Source: an uncultured Flavobacteriales bacterium (lineage in GTDB: Bacteria > Bacteroidota > Bacteroidia > CAIKAF01). From it: DNA of 64,000 nucleotides. The notes beneath the pieces were generated by a model. That model was not told the DNA's origin. It saw only the letters and a program-made list of their open reading frames with translations, and ran no database searches. The stretch spans positions 1-64,000 of the forward strand of contig CAIKAF010000007.1 in NCBI GenBank assembly GCA_903825395.1. The letters run 5' to 3'. Position numbers and translations under genes: made by a program. This document shows, one piece after another, positions 35,362 through 43,671 of this stretch. Every line of letters starts with the position of its first letter. The first letter of the stretch is position 1.

Positions 35362-35853
35362 ATGCGGTACACGTTTTTCTCTGGACTTATTATTCTTAGT
35401 ATTGTAGCTTGTCAGCCTAAACCAGCCAACGAAGCTCCTACTGTTACTTATGAATATTTTGGAGACAGCATTTCCATAGAATCGGCGGCAACAGATGCAG
35501 CAGTTTTAGACAGCCTATCGGTTCGCGATTCCATTGAGCTTACGATGGTTTCTACCATTCAGGCCGTATGTCAGGCCAAAGGCTGCTGGATGGATGTGCA
35601 ATTGGGGAATAACCTCATGACCGTTAAATTCTGGGATTATGGATTTTTCGTGCCTCTTGATGCCGCCGGAAATAAAGTGTATATGAAGGGTTGGGCCAAA
35701 AAAACAGAGAATTCTGTAGAATGGCTCAAACACAAAGCGCAGGATGCCGGGGCACCACAAGATTCCATCGACCTAATTACCGAGCCTACCTACGGGTATG
35801 ATTTTATGGCAACGGGGGTGGTTATTGAAAAGCCAATCGCTGAAAAGAAGTAA
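35362..35853 (+). CDS. DUF4920 lipoprotein
   Basis: About 163 residues. The signal MRYTFFSGLIILSIVACQPK has a lipobox Cys at about 17. The domain has QAVCQAKGCWMDVQLGNN, VKFWDYGFFVPLDAAGNKVY and MKGWAKKTENSVEWLKHKAQ, the pattern of DUF4920, a small OB-like periplasmic domain. The CxxxGCW motif resembles a metal or redox site; this is inferred. ATG 35362 is chosen because it begins the signal peptide; a TTG at 35311 inside the FKBP gene gives no sensible leader. It is 19 bp after the FKBP gene, probably co-transcribed. Confidence 0.75.
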   Translation: MRYTFFSGLIILSIVACQPKPANEAPTVTYEYFGDSISIESAATDAAVLDSLSVRDSIELTMVSTIQAVCQAKGCWMDVQLGNNLMTVKFWDYGFFVPLDAAGNKVYMKGWAKKTENSVEWLKHKAQDAGAPQDSIDLITEPTYGYDFMATGVVIEKPIAEKK

Positions 35854-35944
35854 TATTTTCAGCTTAGGCATAGCTGTCAGTTCTTTACCACACAGGCCGC
35901 CTAAGGGGCCTAGAACACGTTTGATATACCACATCCCCTCTGCG

Positions 35945-36060
35945 CCCTTTGCGCCGACATTGTGCCCTTTGCGGTATAAAGGACCTCAAGGCCAAGCGGC
36001 CATTTTTTAACACAAAGACCACAAATGGAGCCGCAAAGGTTCGCAAAGGTTCGCAAAGGA
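35945..36060. repeat. CGCAAAG-type short repeats in opposite orientation
   Basis: Two CCCTTTGCG copies (35946-35953 and 35966-35973) face three CGCAAAGG copies (36032-36039, 36042-36049, 36052-36059), with degenerate CACAAAG copies between. The 287-bp gap between the DUF4920 gene and comB is filled by this array, and a weak GGCC-AAGC-GGCC hairpin followed by T6 (35990-36008) sits in the middle. The two sides could pair as a long-range stem. No protein is supported here. Confidence 0.5.
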
Positions 36061-36140
36061 GACTCGAACATGCTCGTTGCACGATGGAATCAACCTGGTG
36101 TGGGTGAATCAAGGGCTAAAAATGCAGGGGATTTCAGTTT

Positions 36141-36869
36141 TTAGACCGGCAACAATCGCCCATCTTTTTCAAAAATGGGAACCACAGGCGCAATGTCTTC
36201 CGTTAGGCAATAGACCACATCTTCCTCCAATTCTAGATTCTTTAAGCGTGTTCGATGGGAACTTTGCCTTAGGTACTCCATTCGATTTGCTTCAGCGATT
36301 TCAGCGATTTGCATGCACATCAGTACGGCATCGGCATCCAAATCCAGCTCAAAGCCATGCTGAAGCAAACGTCTCGATGCATCTCCGCAAAACAAACTGT
36401 CTTCCAGGTTCACCCTTCCTTTCCAGCCGGCACAAATAAACAGCACGGATTCGTTCCTCTGAACTAAAAAATCAACTACAGCCGAAATATTCACGTAGGC
36501 TCCTGTGATTAGGCCGCTGTTCTTACGTGCTGCCTCTATGGCTTGGGTGCCATTGGTTGTTGACAATACCAGTTCTTTTCCTTTCAGGAAGCTTGATTTG
36601 GCAATCATATCTAGTGGTGAGTTCCCCAAATCAAATCCATCCACGCACTGACCTCCACGTTCTGCGGCCCAAACCCGTTGCTCATGTTTAGGAAACAATT
36701 CGAATTTTTCCAAACCGGCAATCGGTCGAACGGCATTTACACCATGGTACAAGGCTGTTGCAATAGCGCTTGTAGCACGAAACACATCTACGACGACAAC
36801 GATTGCATCTCCGTCCGCATACCTAGGGTATAAATCTGGACTCAGGCAAATGTTTACTTTCGGAGCCAA
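36141..36869 (-). CDS. comB: 2-phosphosulfolactate phosphatase family protein (ComB)
   Basis: A 242-residue protein of the ComB family, named for the Mg2+-dependent 2-phosphosulfolactate phosphatase of coenzyme M synthesis. Motifs are VVVVDVFRATSAIATALYHG, AAERGGQCVDGFDLGNSPLD, LVLSTTNGTQAI and CAGWKGRVNLEDSLFCG. In bacteria without coenzyme M the role is uncertain, perhaps sulfolactate metabolism. The start appears to be TTG at 36869, since no ATG fits the family N-terminus (KVNICLSPDL). It begins 8 bp after the gcvT stop in the same direction. Confidence 0.8.
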   Translation of the reverse strand: MAPKVNICLSPDLYPRYADGDAIVVVVDVFRATSAIATALYHGVNAVRPIAGLEKFELFPKHEQRVWAAERGGQCVDGFDLGNSPLDMIAKSSFLKGKELVLSTTNGTQAIEAARKNSGLITGAYVNISAVVDFLVQRNESVLFICAGWKGRVNLEDSLFCGDASRRLLQHGFELDLDADAVLMCMQIAEIAEANRMEYLRQSSHRTRLKNLELEEDVVYCLTEDIAPVVPIFEKDGRLLPV

Positions 36870-36877
36870 GTATCGGT

Positions 36878-37957
36878 TTAAATAAATGGTAATTTAACGA
36901 CTTCAGCCTCAAGAGCTTTTCCTCTTACCTCAATCCATATCCGAGTTCCAGGACTGGAATTGTTTAGGGTTACATATCCCATGCCAATGGCCTTTTCCAA
37001 TGTTGGGCTTTGAGTTCCGCTGCGTACTTCTCCAATGGGTTCTCCTGAGCTATTTTGAATGGGGTAACCATGCCTTGGAATTCCCCGATCTAACATTGAA
37101 AAGCCAACCAATTTTTTCTGCAATCCTTCCGCTTTTTGTTCTTTTAAATGCGCTGAATTCACAAAATTGGTATCCAATTTAGTAATCCAGCCCAATCCAG
37201 CCTCCAAAGGACTGGTACCGTCGTCAATATCGTTCCCATACAAGCAGAATCCCATTTCCATTCTAAGCGTGTCACGGGCTCCAAGTCCAGCAGGAATAAG
37301 TCCAACGTTGCTGCCCGCTTCCAAAATGGCATCCCAAAGGGTTGTGGCATCTTCATTGCTAATGTACAATTCAAATCCGCCCGCACCGGTATAGCCTGTA
37401 TTGGAAATGATGACATCTGAAATCCCCGCCAGACTTCCAATTTTAAACGTATAGTATGGAATTTGGCTCAGGTCCGTTTCGGTGAGTCCTTGCAATACCT
37501 CTATGGCTTTTGGTCCTTGAACAGCAAGCAATGAAATTGAATCAGATCGGTTTTCCATTTCGGCTCCGAAATCTTCATTTAAGGCCTTAAGTCTATCCCA
37601 ATCTTTTTCAATGTTGGATGCATTAACCACCAACATATAGCGATCTTCATCCATTTGATATACCAGTAAATCATCCACAATCCCACCTTGGTCGTTGGGC
37701 AGGCATGAATATTGAATTTTTCCCGGACTCAATTTGCTGACATCGTTGGATGTGGCAAATTGAAGAAGATCAAAAGCCTGAGGGCCAGAAATGAAAAATT
37801 CTCCCATATGGGAAACATCAAACATGCCCGCTTTTTGACGCACAGAATGGTGTTCTGCTAGGAGTCCAGAGTACTGCAAGGGCATTTCATATCCGGCGAA
37901 GGCTACCATTTTTGCACCCAAGTCCAGGTGCTTTTCCTTTAAGGCTGTGGATTTCAT
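36878..37957 (-). CDS. gcvT: aminomethyltransferase, glycine cleavage T protein
   Basis: A 359-residue folate-dependent enzyme that transfers the aminomethyl carbon from the H protein to tetrahydrofolate, releasing ammonia. Motifs are LGAKMVAFAGYEMPLQYSG, FDVSHMGEFFISGP, NTGYTGAGGFELYIS and GLGARDTLRMEMGFCLYGND. It lies upstream of comB; gcvH and gcvP are not in the window. No glycine riboswitch fits in the 98-bp gap behind it. A -7-like TATCTTTA precedes the start. Confidence 0.95.
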   Translation of the reverse strand: MKSTALKEKHLDLGAKMVAFAGYEMPLQYSGLLAEHHSVRQKAGMFDVSHMGEFFISGPQAFDLLQFATSNDVSKLSPGKIQYSCLPNDQGGIVDDLLVYQMDEDRYMLVVNASNIEKDWDRLKALNEDFGAEMENRSDSISLLAVQGPKAIEVLQGLTETDLSQIPYYTFKIGSLAGISDVIISNTGYTGAGGFELYISNEDATTLWDAILEAGSNVGLIPAGLGARDTLRMEMGFCLYGNDIDDGTSPLEAGLGWITKLDTNFVNSAHLKEQKAEGLQKKLVGFSMLDRGIPRHGYPIQNSSGEPIGEVRSGTQSPTLEKAIGMGYVTLNNSSPGTRIWIEVRGKALEAEVVKLPFI

Positions 37958-38055
37958 GTTCTTTTTTTAACGAGGTAAAGATACGCACATTCCCCACTTT
38001 TCATCGGGAAGCGGGCACTTATGAAACATAGATATTGAGTCAGGAATCATGGATG

Positions 38056-38388
38056 TTAGGCCATCCCTTGTGGGCCTCCAAATGGAAACGGAAAGTTTGG
38101 ACCTTCATTTCCTTCGGCGTTCGGATTCTTGATTTCACCAAAGGATTGTTCATACCGGGCAATATTATCCCTGAGTGCAATTAGCAATCGTTTGCTGTGC
38201 TCCGGGGTCATAATTATTCTGGAACGAACTTTCCCTTTGGGCATACCCGGCATTACATTCACGAAGTCAAGTACAAACTCGCTGGGAGAATGCGCAATGA
38301 TAGCCAAATTGGCATAAATTCCTCCTGCCACATCTTCTGGCAGCTCAATGTTCAATTGATTTTCTGAATCTGTTGGTTGATTTTGCAT
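38056..38388 (-). CDS. DUF3467 protein
   Basis: A 110-residue cytoplasmic protein of the DUF3467 family (IELPEDVAGGIYANLAIIAH, EFVLDFVNVMPGMPKGKVRS, MTPEHSKRLLIALRDNIARY). The family is small, acidic and widespread; its function is unknown. The Pro/Phe/Gly-rich tail (FPFPFGGPQGMA) is common in Bacteroidota members. It is flanked by gcvT and the DUF2452 gene, all on the minus strand. Confidence 0.85.
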   Translation of the reverse strand: MQNQPTDSENQLNIELPEDVAGGIYANLAIIAHSPSEFVLDFVNVMPGMPKGKVRSRIIMTPEHSKRLLIALRDNIARYEQSFGEIKNPNAEGNEGPNFPFPFGGPQGMA

Positions 38389-38454
38389 AAATCAAAGGTA
38401 GGTAGTGGGAATCAATTTAATTGGCAGGGCCGAAAGATATTTCGCTCTTTCGGA

Positions 38455-38922
38455 TTAAATTGACTCTGAATACGATTCGAGCACTTCCCAGGTATGGTCA
38501 CCCAGCAATTGAATTTTGGCCAAACACTCCGGCTTACTCAGGCTGCGACCCCATTCTTCGGGAGAAATCATAGATACCAAATGGCTGCCATTGTCACGTT
38601 GGTAAAAAAAATAAACTTGACCAATTACCGGCTCAAACGATAAACCGGCCTGGTAGATTTTGTAGGAAACATCGACTCTGGCTTGAAGCATTTTTGCTTG
38701 TTTGGCCAGTAGGTCCATTTGTTCGTACAGTTGTTTCATCTGCCGTTGGGTTTGCTGCTCCATGGCCGTAATGGACCGACCTTGCAGCTTACCTTTATCT
38801 TCCGGACGAATTACGGCACCGCCAACGGTATGGGCATAGGGTAAGAAGGCCGGATTTTCTGCAACAGCATCCGGATCTATAGGATTTACAAACTCAACTT
38901 TTTTTTCGGCAGATGACTCCAT
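38455..38922 (-). CDS. DUF2452 protein
   Basis: A 155-residue protein of the DUF2452 family: NPIDPDAVAENPAFLPYAHT, VGGAVIRPEDKGKLQGRSIT, a Gln-rich coiled-coil (about 55-90), then FEPVIGQVYFFYQRDNGSHL and EEWGRSLSKPE. Function unknown. The ATG at 38922 (MESSAEKK) is preferred over 38937 because it gives the usual short N-terminus. It is alone on the minus strand between the PKD protein and the DUF3467 gene. Confidence 0.8.
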   Translation of the reverse strand: MESSAEKKVEFVNPIDPDAVAENPAFLPYAHTVGGAVIRPEDKGKLQGRSITAMEQQTQRQMKQLYEQMDLLAKQAKMLQARVDVSYKIYQAGLSFEPVIGQVYFFYQRDNGSHLVSMISPEEWGRSLSKPECLAKIQLLGDHTWEVLESYSESI

Positions 38923-39001
38923 ATGTGTAAACAACAAGCCAAAGCCAAGATGGTTCTACTAACCCAATTTGAGCAATCAAATTGGGCTTTGGAATTTGAA
39001 A

Positions 39002-42001
39002 TTATTGCCGCTTGAAAATAGAGATGAAGCCTTGTTTGGTGATATCTCTTTTCTCACTCCGCAAAATGAAATGGTAAACCCCAGTAGTCAACTCTGTTCC
39101 ATCTTGGTGTAAACCTCTAAAGCAAGCGATGCAATCTTCATCAGGAATTCCACCTTCTTGAACCGTAGTGTTTTGGGTTTTGAAGACAAGAGTCCCCCAG
39201 CGGTTGTACACAAACAGTTCGTAATCGACACAAATATTGAATTCAACGGACAAATCTTCAATTTGGACTTGGTCGTTTCCTTGAATTTCGGGGTTAAGAA
39301 CCAAAACTGTAGGGAAGTCGAAGTCATCGGGGGCACCTTTGATTTCAATTACTTTGGTTGTATCGTGCCGGCATCCGAATGCATCCGTAATGCTTAGAAC
39401 TACAGGGATATTCCCTTCGGTGCTGTCGGCATAAAAGTGTTCAAAATTAGGTACAAAATAATCCGCACCGGGAGTTTGATCAATGTTCCATTGGTAATTG
39501 TAGGGTTGTTCTCCTTTGGTGGTTTGATCTGTAAATTGATTGATCCAGTAGCAATAGGGTTCAGAATCAAAATCAGCTACAGGAAGTTCAAGCACATTGA
39601 AGGTCCCGGTTGTGGTATCTAAACAGCCTTTTTCTGTCGCGATGTAAAGTACCACACTGTACGAACCGACTTCTGGAAATACATGATTGAAATTCTCGTT
39701 GGTATCGTTGTACAGAATATTTGAGGGAGAACTAATGTACCAATCGTAATTGGTTATCGTAGAAGGGGCATTGACTGTTGACAGGTTGTCGGTAAACAGA
39801 GTTTCTTTGAAGCAGAAATCAGAGGTATTGGCCCAAGCATAGTTGGCATTGGGCTTGGGGTGAACCGTGATTAAGTTTGGAATGGTTACAGTGGTATCGC
39901 AACCTCGGTTAGTAATGGCGGTTAAGGTCACCGAGAATGTTCCATCTCCCATGTAGGTGTAAGTTGGTAAGACACCCGTTGTTGTTCCACCATCTCCCAT
40001 AGTCCAATTCCAAACGGATACTGTATCGGGTCCGGGTACATACGTGCTATTAAGCATATCAACTGTGAGAGGCTGACAACCCTGCAGAGGATCTGCAGAA
40101 AAATCAATAACGGGGCGAGGATTAACACGCACCGGAAGAGTCACCGTATCAACGCAACCGTTGTTGGTTATTACCGCTAGGGTTGCTGTGTAGTCTCCCC
40201 AACCCGGGAAAATTTGCGAAGGATTGGTTTGGGTGCTGCTTCCAACTCCGGTATTGAAAACCCAAGCGTTGCCTGTAACAGAATCAGGGTTTAATACCAT
40301 ACTTAGGTTGATAAAATTGGTTGCATCGCCAGAACATGCTGAATCAACAGCAAAATTTGCAACCGGATTTGGATATACGGTTACCGGATACATTACTGTG
40401 TCTGGACAGTTGTTTGCTGTCAGGATAATTAATTGGGCATTGTACGTGCCAGGATTCACATACATGTGGTCAAAAATCAGGGTGTCATTCAGCAAAGTAC
40501 CATCTCCCAAATTCCACAGTCTGGATGTAATGGTATCACCGTCCGCAAAAGAGGTGTCGGCGAAGGGTGTAACTAATCCTTCACAAAACTCCGAATAGGT
40601 GAAATCCGCTACGGGAGTCCCTACAGTCAAATAGGGTTGAGTAATGGTATCTGTACACCCCAATGAATCGGTTACTACCAATTGAATGTCGTAGTAGCCA
40701 GGTTGGGGAAATGTGAATTGAGGGTTTGTATCGACGGATGCTCCAACTTGAAACCCTGTCGTATCTAAAAAATTCCATGCGTGAGAAATAATAGTATTCC
40801 CTGCCCAGTTTCCATTTGAGCCCAAACTATCGATGGTAGCTAGACTTGTAAACGTTTGAGTTAGCCCACAAGGCCCGGGAAGAGACAGATTGGATTCAGG
40901 ACGAGGAAAAACAGTTACAGGCAAGGTGATGGTGTCGCGGCAGCCAGCGCTAGAAATTGCAATTTGAGTCACATTATACGTGCCGGGGCCGGGGAATAAG
41001 TGTGTTGGATTTTGTGCACTATCTTGAAATGCAGGACTTCCATCTCCATAATCCCAAGCCCATTTGGTGATTTGTCCATTCAAAGCATACGAAGTGTCGC
41101 TCATCAGCGATTTGTCTTCGCACAAAAATACATTGTCAAAACCTGCAAAAGCAGTAATGGGGTTTACCACAGCTGTCAAGGTGGCGGTGCAACCTGAGGC
41201 AGAAGTAATTACACAGTTAAGACTTTGCCCTTGTTGAGGGTTTGTAACTACAACAGTGGGGCCCGTAACGCCATTGCTCCATTGATAGGATGAAAATCCT
41301 GGGGGAGCCACCAATACAGCATTGGTATCACCTTGACAATAGCGGATGTCGATTTGCAACGGCGCACAATCGGCAACCAGATATCCATATCCATAATGCC
41401 CTCCCAACGAGCAATCCCCTGTTTTTGCTTGGATGGTTACGGTTTGACCAACATAATTTGCTAAGCTAACACCAACTCGAGCCCAGTTTCTCCAAACCCC
41501 TCCTGAAAAGGATTGAAAGCCTGGAATCCCGTTGCCGGCTGCCACCTGGTAATAGGTGCAAGGAATAACTTGGCCAAAAGGATCTATAACTTGTAGTTCA
41601 AACCTTGGCTGTTGAGTAGCAGAGTGCCCGGGATCTTCCATGACAACCGCAAATTCATAAATGAAAAGTGAGTTTTGGATCGTTACATTAAGGGAGTATT
41701 CCAATGCTTCTGCCTGAGCTCCCGTGCTGGAGTTACCTAGACGGGCAGATCGGGTAAAGCCAGTCGGCACAGTCTGTAGAGCAGGAACGATTGGGTCTGT
41801 ACCTGGATTCATAATGGTATGACGACCAGGAACAATTCCAACGTTTGGCAAATTGATGGGGCAGCATGTTCCAGTATATCCACCCCAGTTTGTGAAATCA
41901 CCCATGGCAAAATTTGCGTTCGGGCAATCTTGGTTTAATTGAGCCTTAGATTCAATAAAAAATAGGAGTGAAACGGTAGCAAAGAGAATCCGTTTAATCA
42001 T
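39002..42001 (-). CDS. large PKD-repeat surface protein with T9SS type B sorting domain
   Basis: About 999 residues. The signal peptide MIKRILFATVSLLFFIESKA decides the start at 42001; upstream in-frame ATGs give no leader. An N-terminal beta-sandwich (about 20-220: CPNANFAMGDFTNWGGYTG) is followed by about seven PKD-like repeats (WDYGDGSPAF, WNLGDGTLL, WTMGDGGTT and degenerate ones) rich in CDTTVTI-like strand ends. The C-terminal ~95 residues are a type B 'gliding motility-associated' sorting domain (YELFVYNRWGTLVFK, GLHQDGTELTTGVYHFILR). It is expected to be secreted by T9SS and held at the cell surface. An adhesin role is inferred. Confidence 0.8.
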   Translation of the reverse strand: MIKRILFATVSLLFFIESKAQLNQDCPNANFAMGDFTNWGGYTGTCCPINLPNVGIVPGRHTIMNPGTDPIVPALQTVPTGFTRSARLGNSSTGAQAEALEYSLNVTIQNSLFIYEFAVVMEDPGHSATQQPRFELQVIDPFGQVIPCTYYQVAAGNGIPGFQSFSGGVWRNWARVGVSLANYVGQTVTIQAKTGDCSLGGHYGYGYLVADCAPLQIDIRYCQGDTNAVLVAPPGFSSYQWSNGVTGPTVVVTNPQQGQSLNCVITSASGCTATLTAVVNPITAFAGFDNVFLCEDKSLMSDTSYALNGQITKWAWDYGDGSPAFQDSAQNPTHLFPGPGTYNVTQIAISSAGCRDTITLPVTVFPRPESNLSLPGPCGLTQTFTSLATIDSLGSNGNWAGNTIISHAWNFLDTTGFQVGASVDTNPQFTFPQPGYYDIQLVVTDSLGCTDTITQPYLTVGTPVADFTYSEFCEGLVTPFADTSFADGDTITSRLWNLGDGTLLNDTLIFDHMYVNPGTYNAQLIILTANNCPDTVMYPVTVYPNPVANFAVDSACSGDATNFINLSMVLNPDSVTGNAWVFNTGVGSSTQTNPSQIFPGWGDYTATLAVITNNGCVDTVTLPVRVNPRPVIDFSADPLQGCQPLTVDMLNSTYVPGPDTVSVWNWTMGDGGTTTGVLPTYTYMGDGTFSVTLTAITNRGCDTTVTIPNLITVHPKPNANYAWANTSDFCFKETLFTDNLSTVNAPSTITNYDWYISSPSNILYNDTNENFNHVFPEVGSYSVVLYIATEKGCLDTTTGTFNVLELPVADFDSEPYCYWINQFTDQTTKGEQPYNYQWNIDQTPGADYFVPNFEHFYADSTEGNIPVVLSITDAFGCRHDTTKVIEIKGAPDDFDFPTVLVLNPEIQGNDQVQIEDLSVEFNICVDYELFVYNRWGTLVFKTQNTTVQEGGIPDEDCIACFRGLHQDGTELTTGVYHFILRSEKRDITKQGFISIFKRQ

Positions 42002-42192
42002 AGTTTGGTGGTTAAAAGTCAAAAACATGTGGATATTAAACCACATTCTGCAACTAAATTTTGGGTTAAATTTACGTTCTTTGGGTTTAATCTGCAAACG
42101 TATTGATGCCTTTAACATTGGCCTACTTTGATTTTAATAAACTAATGCTTGAAATAGGATGATATCGTCAAGGTTTTCGGGTATTAGGAATG

Positions 42193-42209
42193 CTCAATTT
42201 GAAATTGAG
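42193..42209. other. palindrome in the gap before tRNA-Val
   Basis: CTCAATTT-G-AAATTGAG is a perfect inverted repeat with 8-bp arms in the 289-bp gap between the PKD protein start and the tRNA gene. It could be an operator for the minus-strand gene or a small hairpin. Nothing else but the tRNA promoter is seen in this gap. Confidence 0.35.
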
Positions 42210-42255
42210 AATCAAACTCGGTGCACCTGATTAGTACCTTTTCCAATTTTTTAGG

Positions 42256-42263
42256 TACCTTCG
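42256..42263 (+). promoter_or_regulatory. -7 promoter element of tRNA-Val
   Basis: TACCTTCG lies 27 bp before the tRNA 5' end. A second TACCTTTT sits 21 bp further up (42235-42242). No clear TTTG -33 element. Confidence 0.4.
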
Positions 42264-42290
42264 ATAGCCCAAAATACTAATTTAACACAA

Positions 42291-42365
42291 GGGCTGTTAG
42301 CTCAGTTGGTTTAGAGCGCTACCTTGACAGGGTAGAGGTCACTGGTTCGAATCCAGTACAGCTCA
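42291..42365 (+). tRNA. tRNA-Val (anticodon GAC)
   Basis: A complete 75-nt cloverleaf. The acceptor stem GGGCTGT pairs with ACAGCTC with one G-U pair. The D arm is GCTC-AGTTGGTTTA-GAGC, the anticodon arm CTACC-TTGACAG-GGTAG with GAC at the anticodon, and the T arm ACTGG-TTCGAAT-CCAGT. The discriminator base is A and CCA is not encoded. Confidence 0.95.
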
Positions 42366-42382
42366 CTGGTCCTTTTTAAATT

Positions 42383-42916
42383 ATGTGCCGGATTGCTTTT
42401 CTTATTTTCTGTTTTCCATTTTGCTTTGCTGGCATGGTGAAGAGTCAGTCTGCGCTGACACCAATGGAACAAATTGATTCTATTTCCAACGAGCTTGCTT
42501 CCGGGTCTTGGAATCTTTCAGGGGTCTTAATGAGTAAAGGGTTGGTGTATCGCTTAAGGAATCTGCCGTTTAATGAAAATGGGAATGGTTTTTCGACCGA
42601 GTCGGTTCCGGCTTTAGATTCCCTAGCCGATTTTTTACGGTTGAATCCGAGTATTGAACTTTCTGTTTCTGTTCACTTTGCAAGCTCAGACCCCTCGGAC
42701 TTGATAAAACAAGATCGTGTACGTGCCAATGCAATTTTGAAATATATTTCCCTACGCCGAATCAATTCCAAACGACTTAAGATCGCTGCAGGCGGAACAA
42801 AGAAGCCGTTGTATCCGGATGGCTTAATCGATTTGGTGCAGTCGCCCGATCTTAAGGCATTGTACATGAGTTTAAATTCCAGAGTTGATTTTGAAATTAC
42901 AGCAAACTTGAATTAG
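42383..42916 (+). CDS. divergent OmpA-like domain protein, exported
   Basis: A 177-residue protein with a signal peptide (about 1-21, FCFAGMVKSQS) and one OmpA/MotB-like domain: VYRLRNLPFNENG, LDSLADFLRLNPSIELSVSV and DRVRANAILKYISLRRINSK, then RLKIAAGGTKKPLYP. The peptidoglycan-binding Asp/Arg pair of the family is only partly kept (RVRANAI matches the Arg site). It probably lies in the periplasm and may touch the cell wall. It lies between the tRNA and rplU. Confidence 0.55.
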   Translation: MCRIAFLIFCFPFCFAGMVKSQSALTPMEQIDSISNELASGSWNLSGVLMSKGLVYRLRNLPFNENGNGFSTESVPALDSLADFLRLNPSIELSVSVHFASSDPSDLIKQDRVRANAILKYISLRRINSKRLKIAAGGTKKPLYPDGLIDLVQSPDLKALYMSLNSRVDFEITANLN

Positions 42917-42928
42917 ACATCGCTTTTG

Positions 42929-42960
42929 TTTGGAATTAAAAATTTAAAACGATACCTTTG
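42929..42960 (+). promoter_or_regulatory. promoter of rplU-rpmA
   Basis: -33 TTTG (42929-42932), 20-bp spacer, -7 TACCTTTG (42953-42960). The leader to the rplU ATG at 42984 is about 18 nt. Confidence 0.7.
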
Positions 42961-42983
42961 CATCCCCTTATATCTCTAAGCGT

Positions 42984-43295
42984 ATGTATGCGATTGTGAA
43001 AATAGCTGGTCAACAGTTTAAAGTTGAAGAGAATCAAGAAATCTTCGTTCATCGACTAGCGGCCGAAGAAGGTTCAACAGTTGAAGTGAACGATGTTTTA
43101 TTGATTGATAAAAACGGCTCTGTTCAAGTTGGTGCTCCTACCATTGAAGGTGCTGCTGTCAGCCTACAAGTTCTTTCTCATGTTAAAGGAGATAAGGTGC
43201 TTGTGTTTAAAAAGAAGCGTCGCAAAGGGTATCAAAAAATGAATGGCCACCGGCAGGCCTTTACCAAAGTTAAAGTGGCCGGAATTCGTATCTAA
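42984..43295 (+). CDS. rplU: 50S ribosomal protein L21
   Basis: A 103-residue ribosomal protein ([40 protein letters not shown]), which binds 23S rRNA domain I. It is the first gene of the conserved rplU-rpmA pair, driven by the promoter at 42929-42960, with the terminator at 43594-43620 after rpmA. Confidence 0.97.
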   Translation: MYAIVKIAGQQFKVEENQEIFVHRLAAEEGSTVEVNDVLLIDKNGSVQVGAPTIEGAAVSLQVLSHVKGDKVLVFKKKRRKGYQKMNGHRQAFTKVKVAGIRI

Positions 43296-43311
43296 TCCAA
43301 ATCTATTCATC

Positions 43312-43569
43312 ATGGCACATAAAAAAGGTGTAGGTAGTTCAAAAAACGGACGTGAATCAGAAAGCAAGCGATTGGGCGTTAAAATTTTTGGCGGTCAGTC
43401 TGCCGTAGCAGGAAACATTTTAGTTCGCCAGCGCGGAACACGTCATCATGCAGGTTTAAATGTCGGTCTTGGAAAAGACCACACCCTTTTCGCCTTGGTG
43501 GACGGAACGGTTTCTTTCCGTAAACGCCGTGATAACAAATCGTATGTTTCTGTTATTCCCAACGAATAA
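43312..43569 (+). CDS. rpmA: 50S ribosomal protein L27
   Basis: An 85-residue ribosomal protein near the peptidyl-transferase centre ([40 protein letters not shown]). The start ATG at 43312 gives the standard N-terminus directly; no Firmicutes-type cleavable extension is present. An upstream in-frame ATG at 43243 lies inside rplU and is not used. Confidence 0.97.
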   Translation: MAHKKGVGSSKNGRESESKRLGVKIFGGQSAVAGNILVRQRGTRHHAGLNVGLGKDHTLFALVDGTVSFRKRRDNKSYVSVIPNE

Positions 43570-43593
43570 GTCGGAAGGTATATCGTTTTTATT

Positions 43594-43620
43594 AACAGCT
43601 TCCCTTAGGAAGCTGTTTTT
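43594..43620 (+). terminator. intrinsic terminator of rplU-rpmA
   Basis: AACAGCTTCC-CTTA-GGAAGCTGTT is a perfect 10-bp hairpin that runs into a T5 tract (43616-43620), 25 bp after the rpmA stop. Confidence 0.9.
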
Positions 43621-43671
43621 GTTTCAGCTTAGATTGAGTTGGCTTCACTATTTTTATAAAAAAATTGCTTT

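Noticed and set aside
35945..36060. CGCAAAG repeats as a CRISPR array
   Set aside because: Units are only 7-9 bp, spacing is irregular, orientations are mixed and no cas genes are near.
37958..38055. Glycine riboswitch upstream of gcvT
   Set aside because: The gap is 98 bp and shows no tandem glycine-aptamer pairing; only a -7-like TATCTTTA is seen.
42383..42916. Complete OmpA porin
   Set aside because: Only one short OmpA-like domain is present; there is no beta-barrel and part of the peptidoglycan-binding motif is missing.
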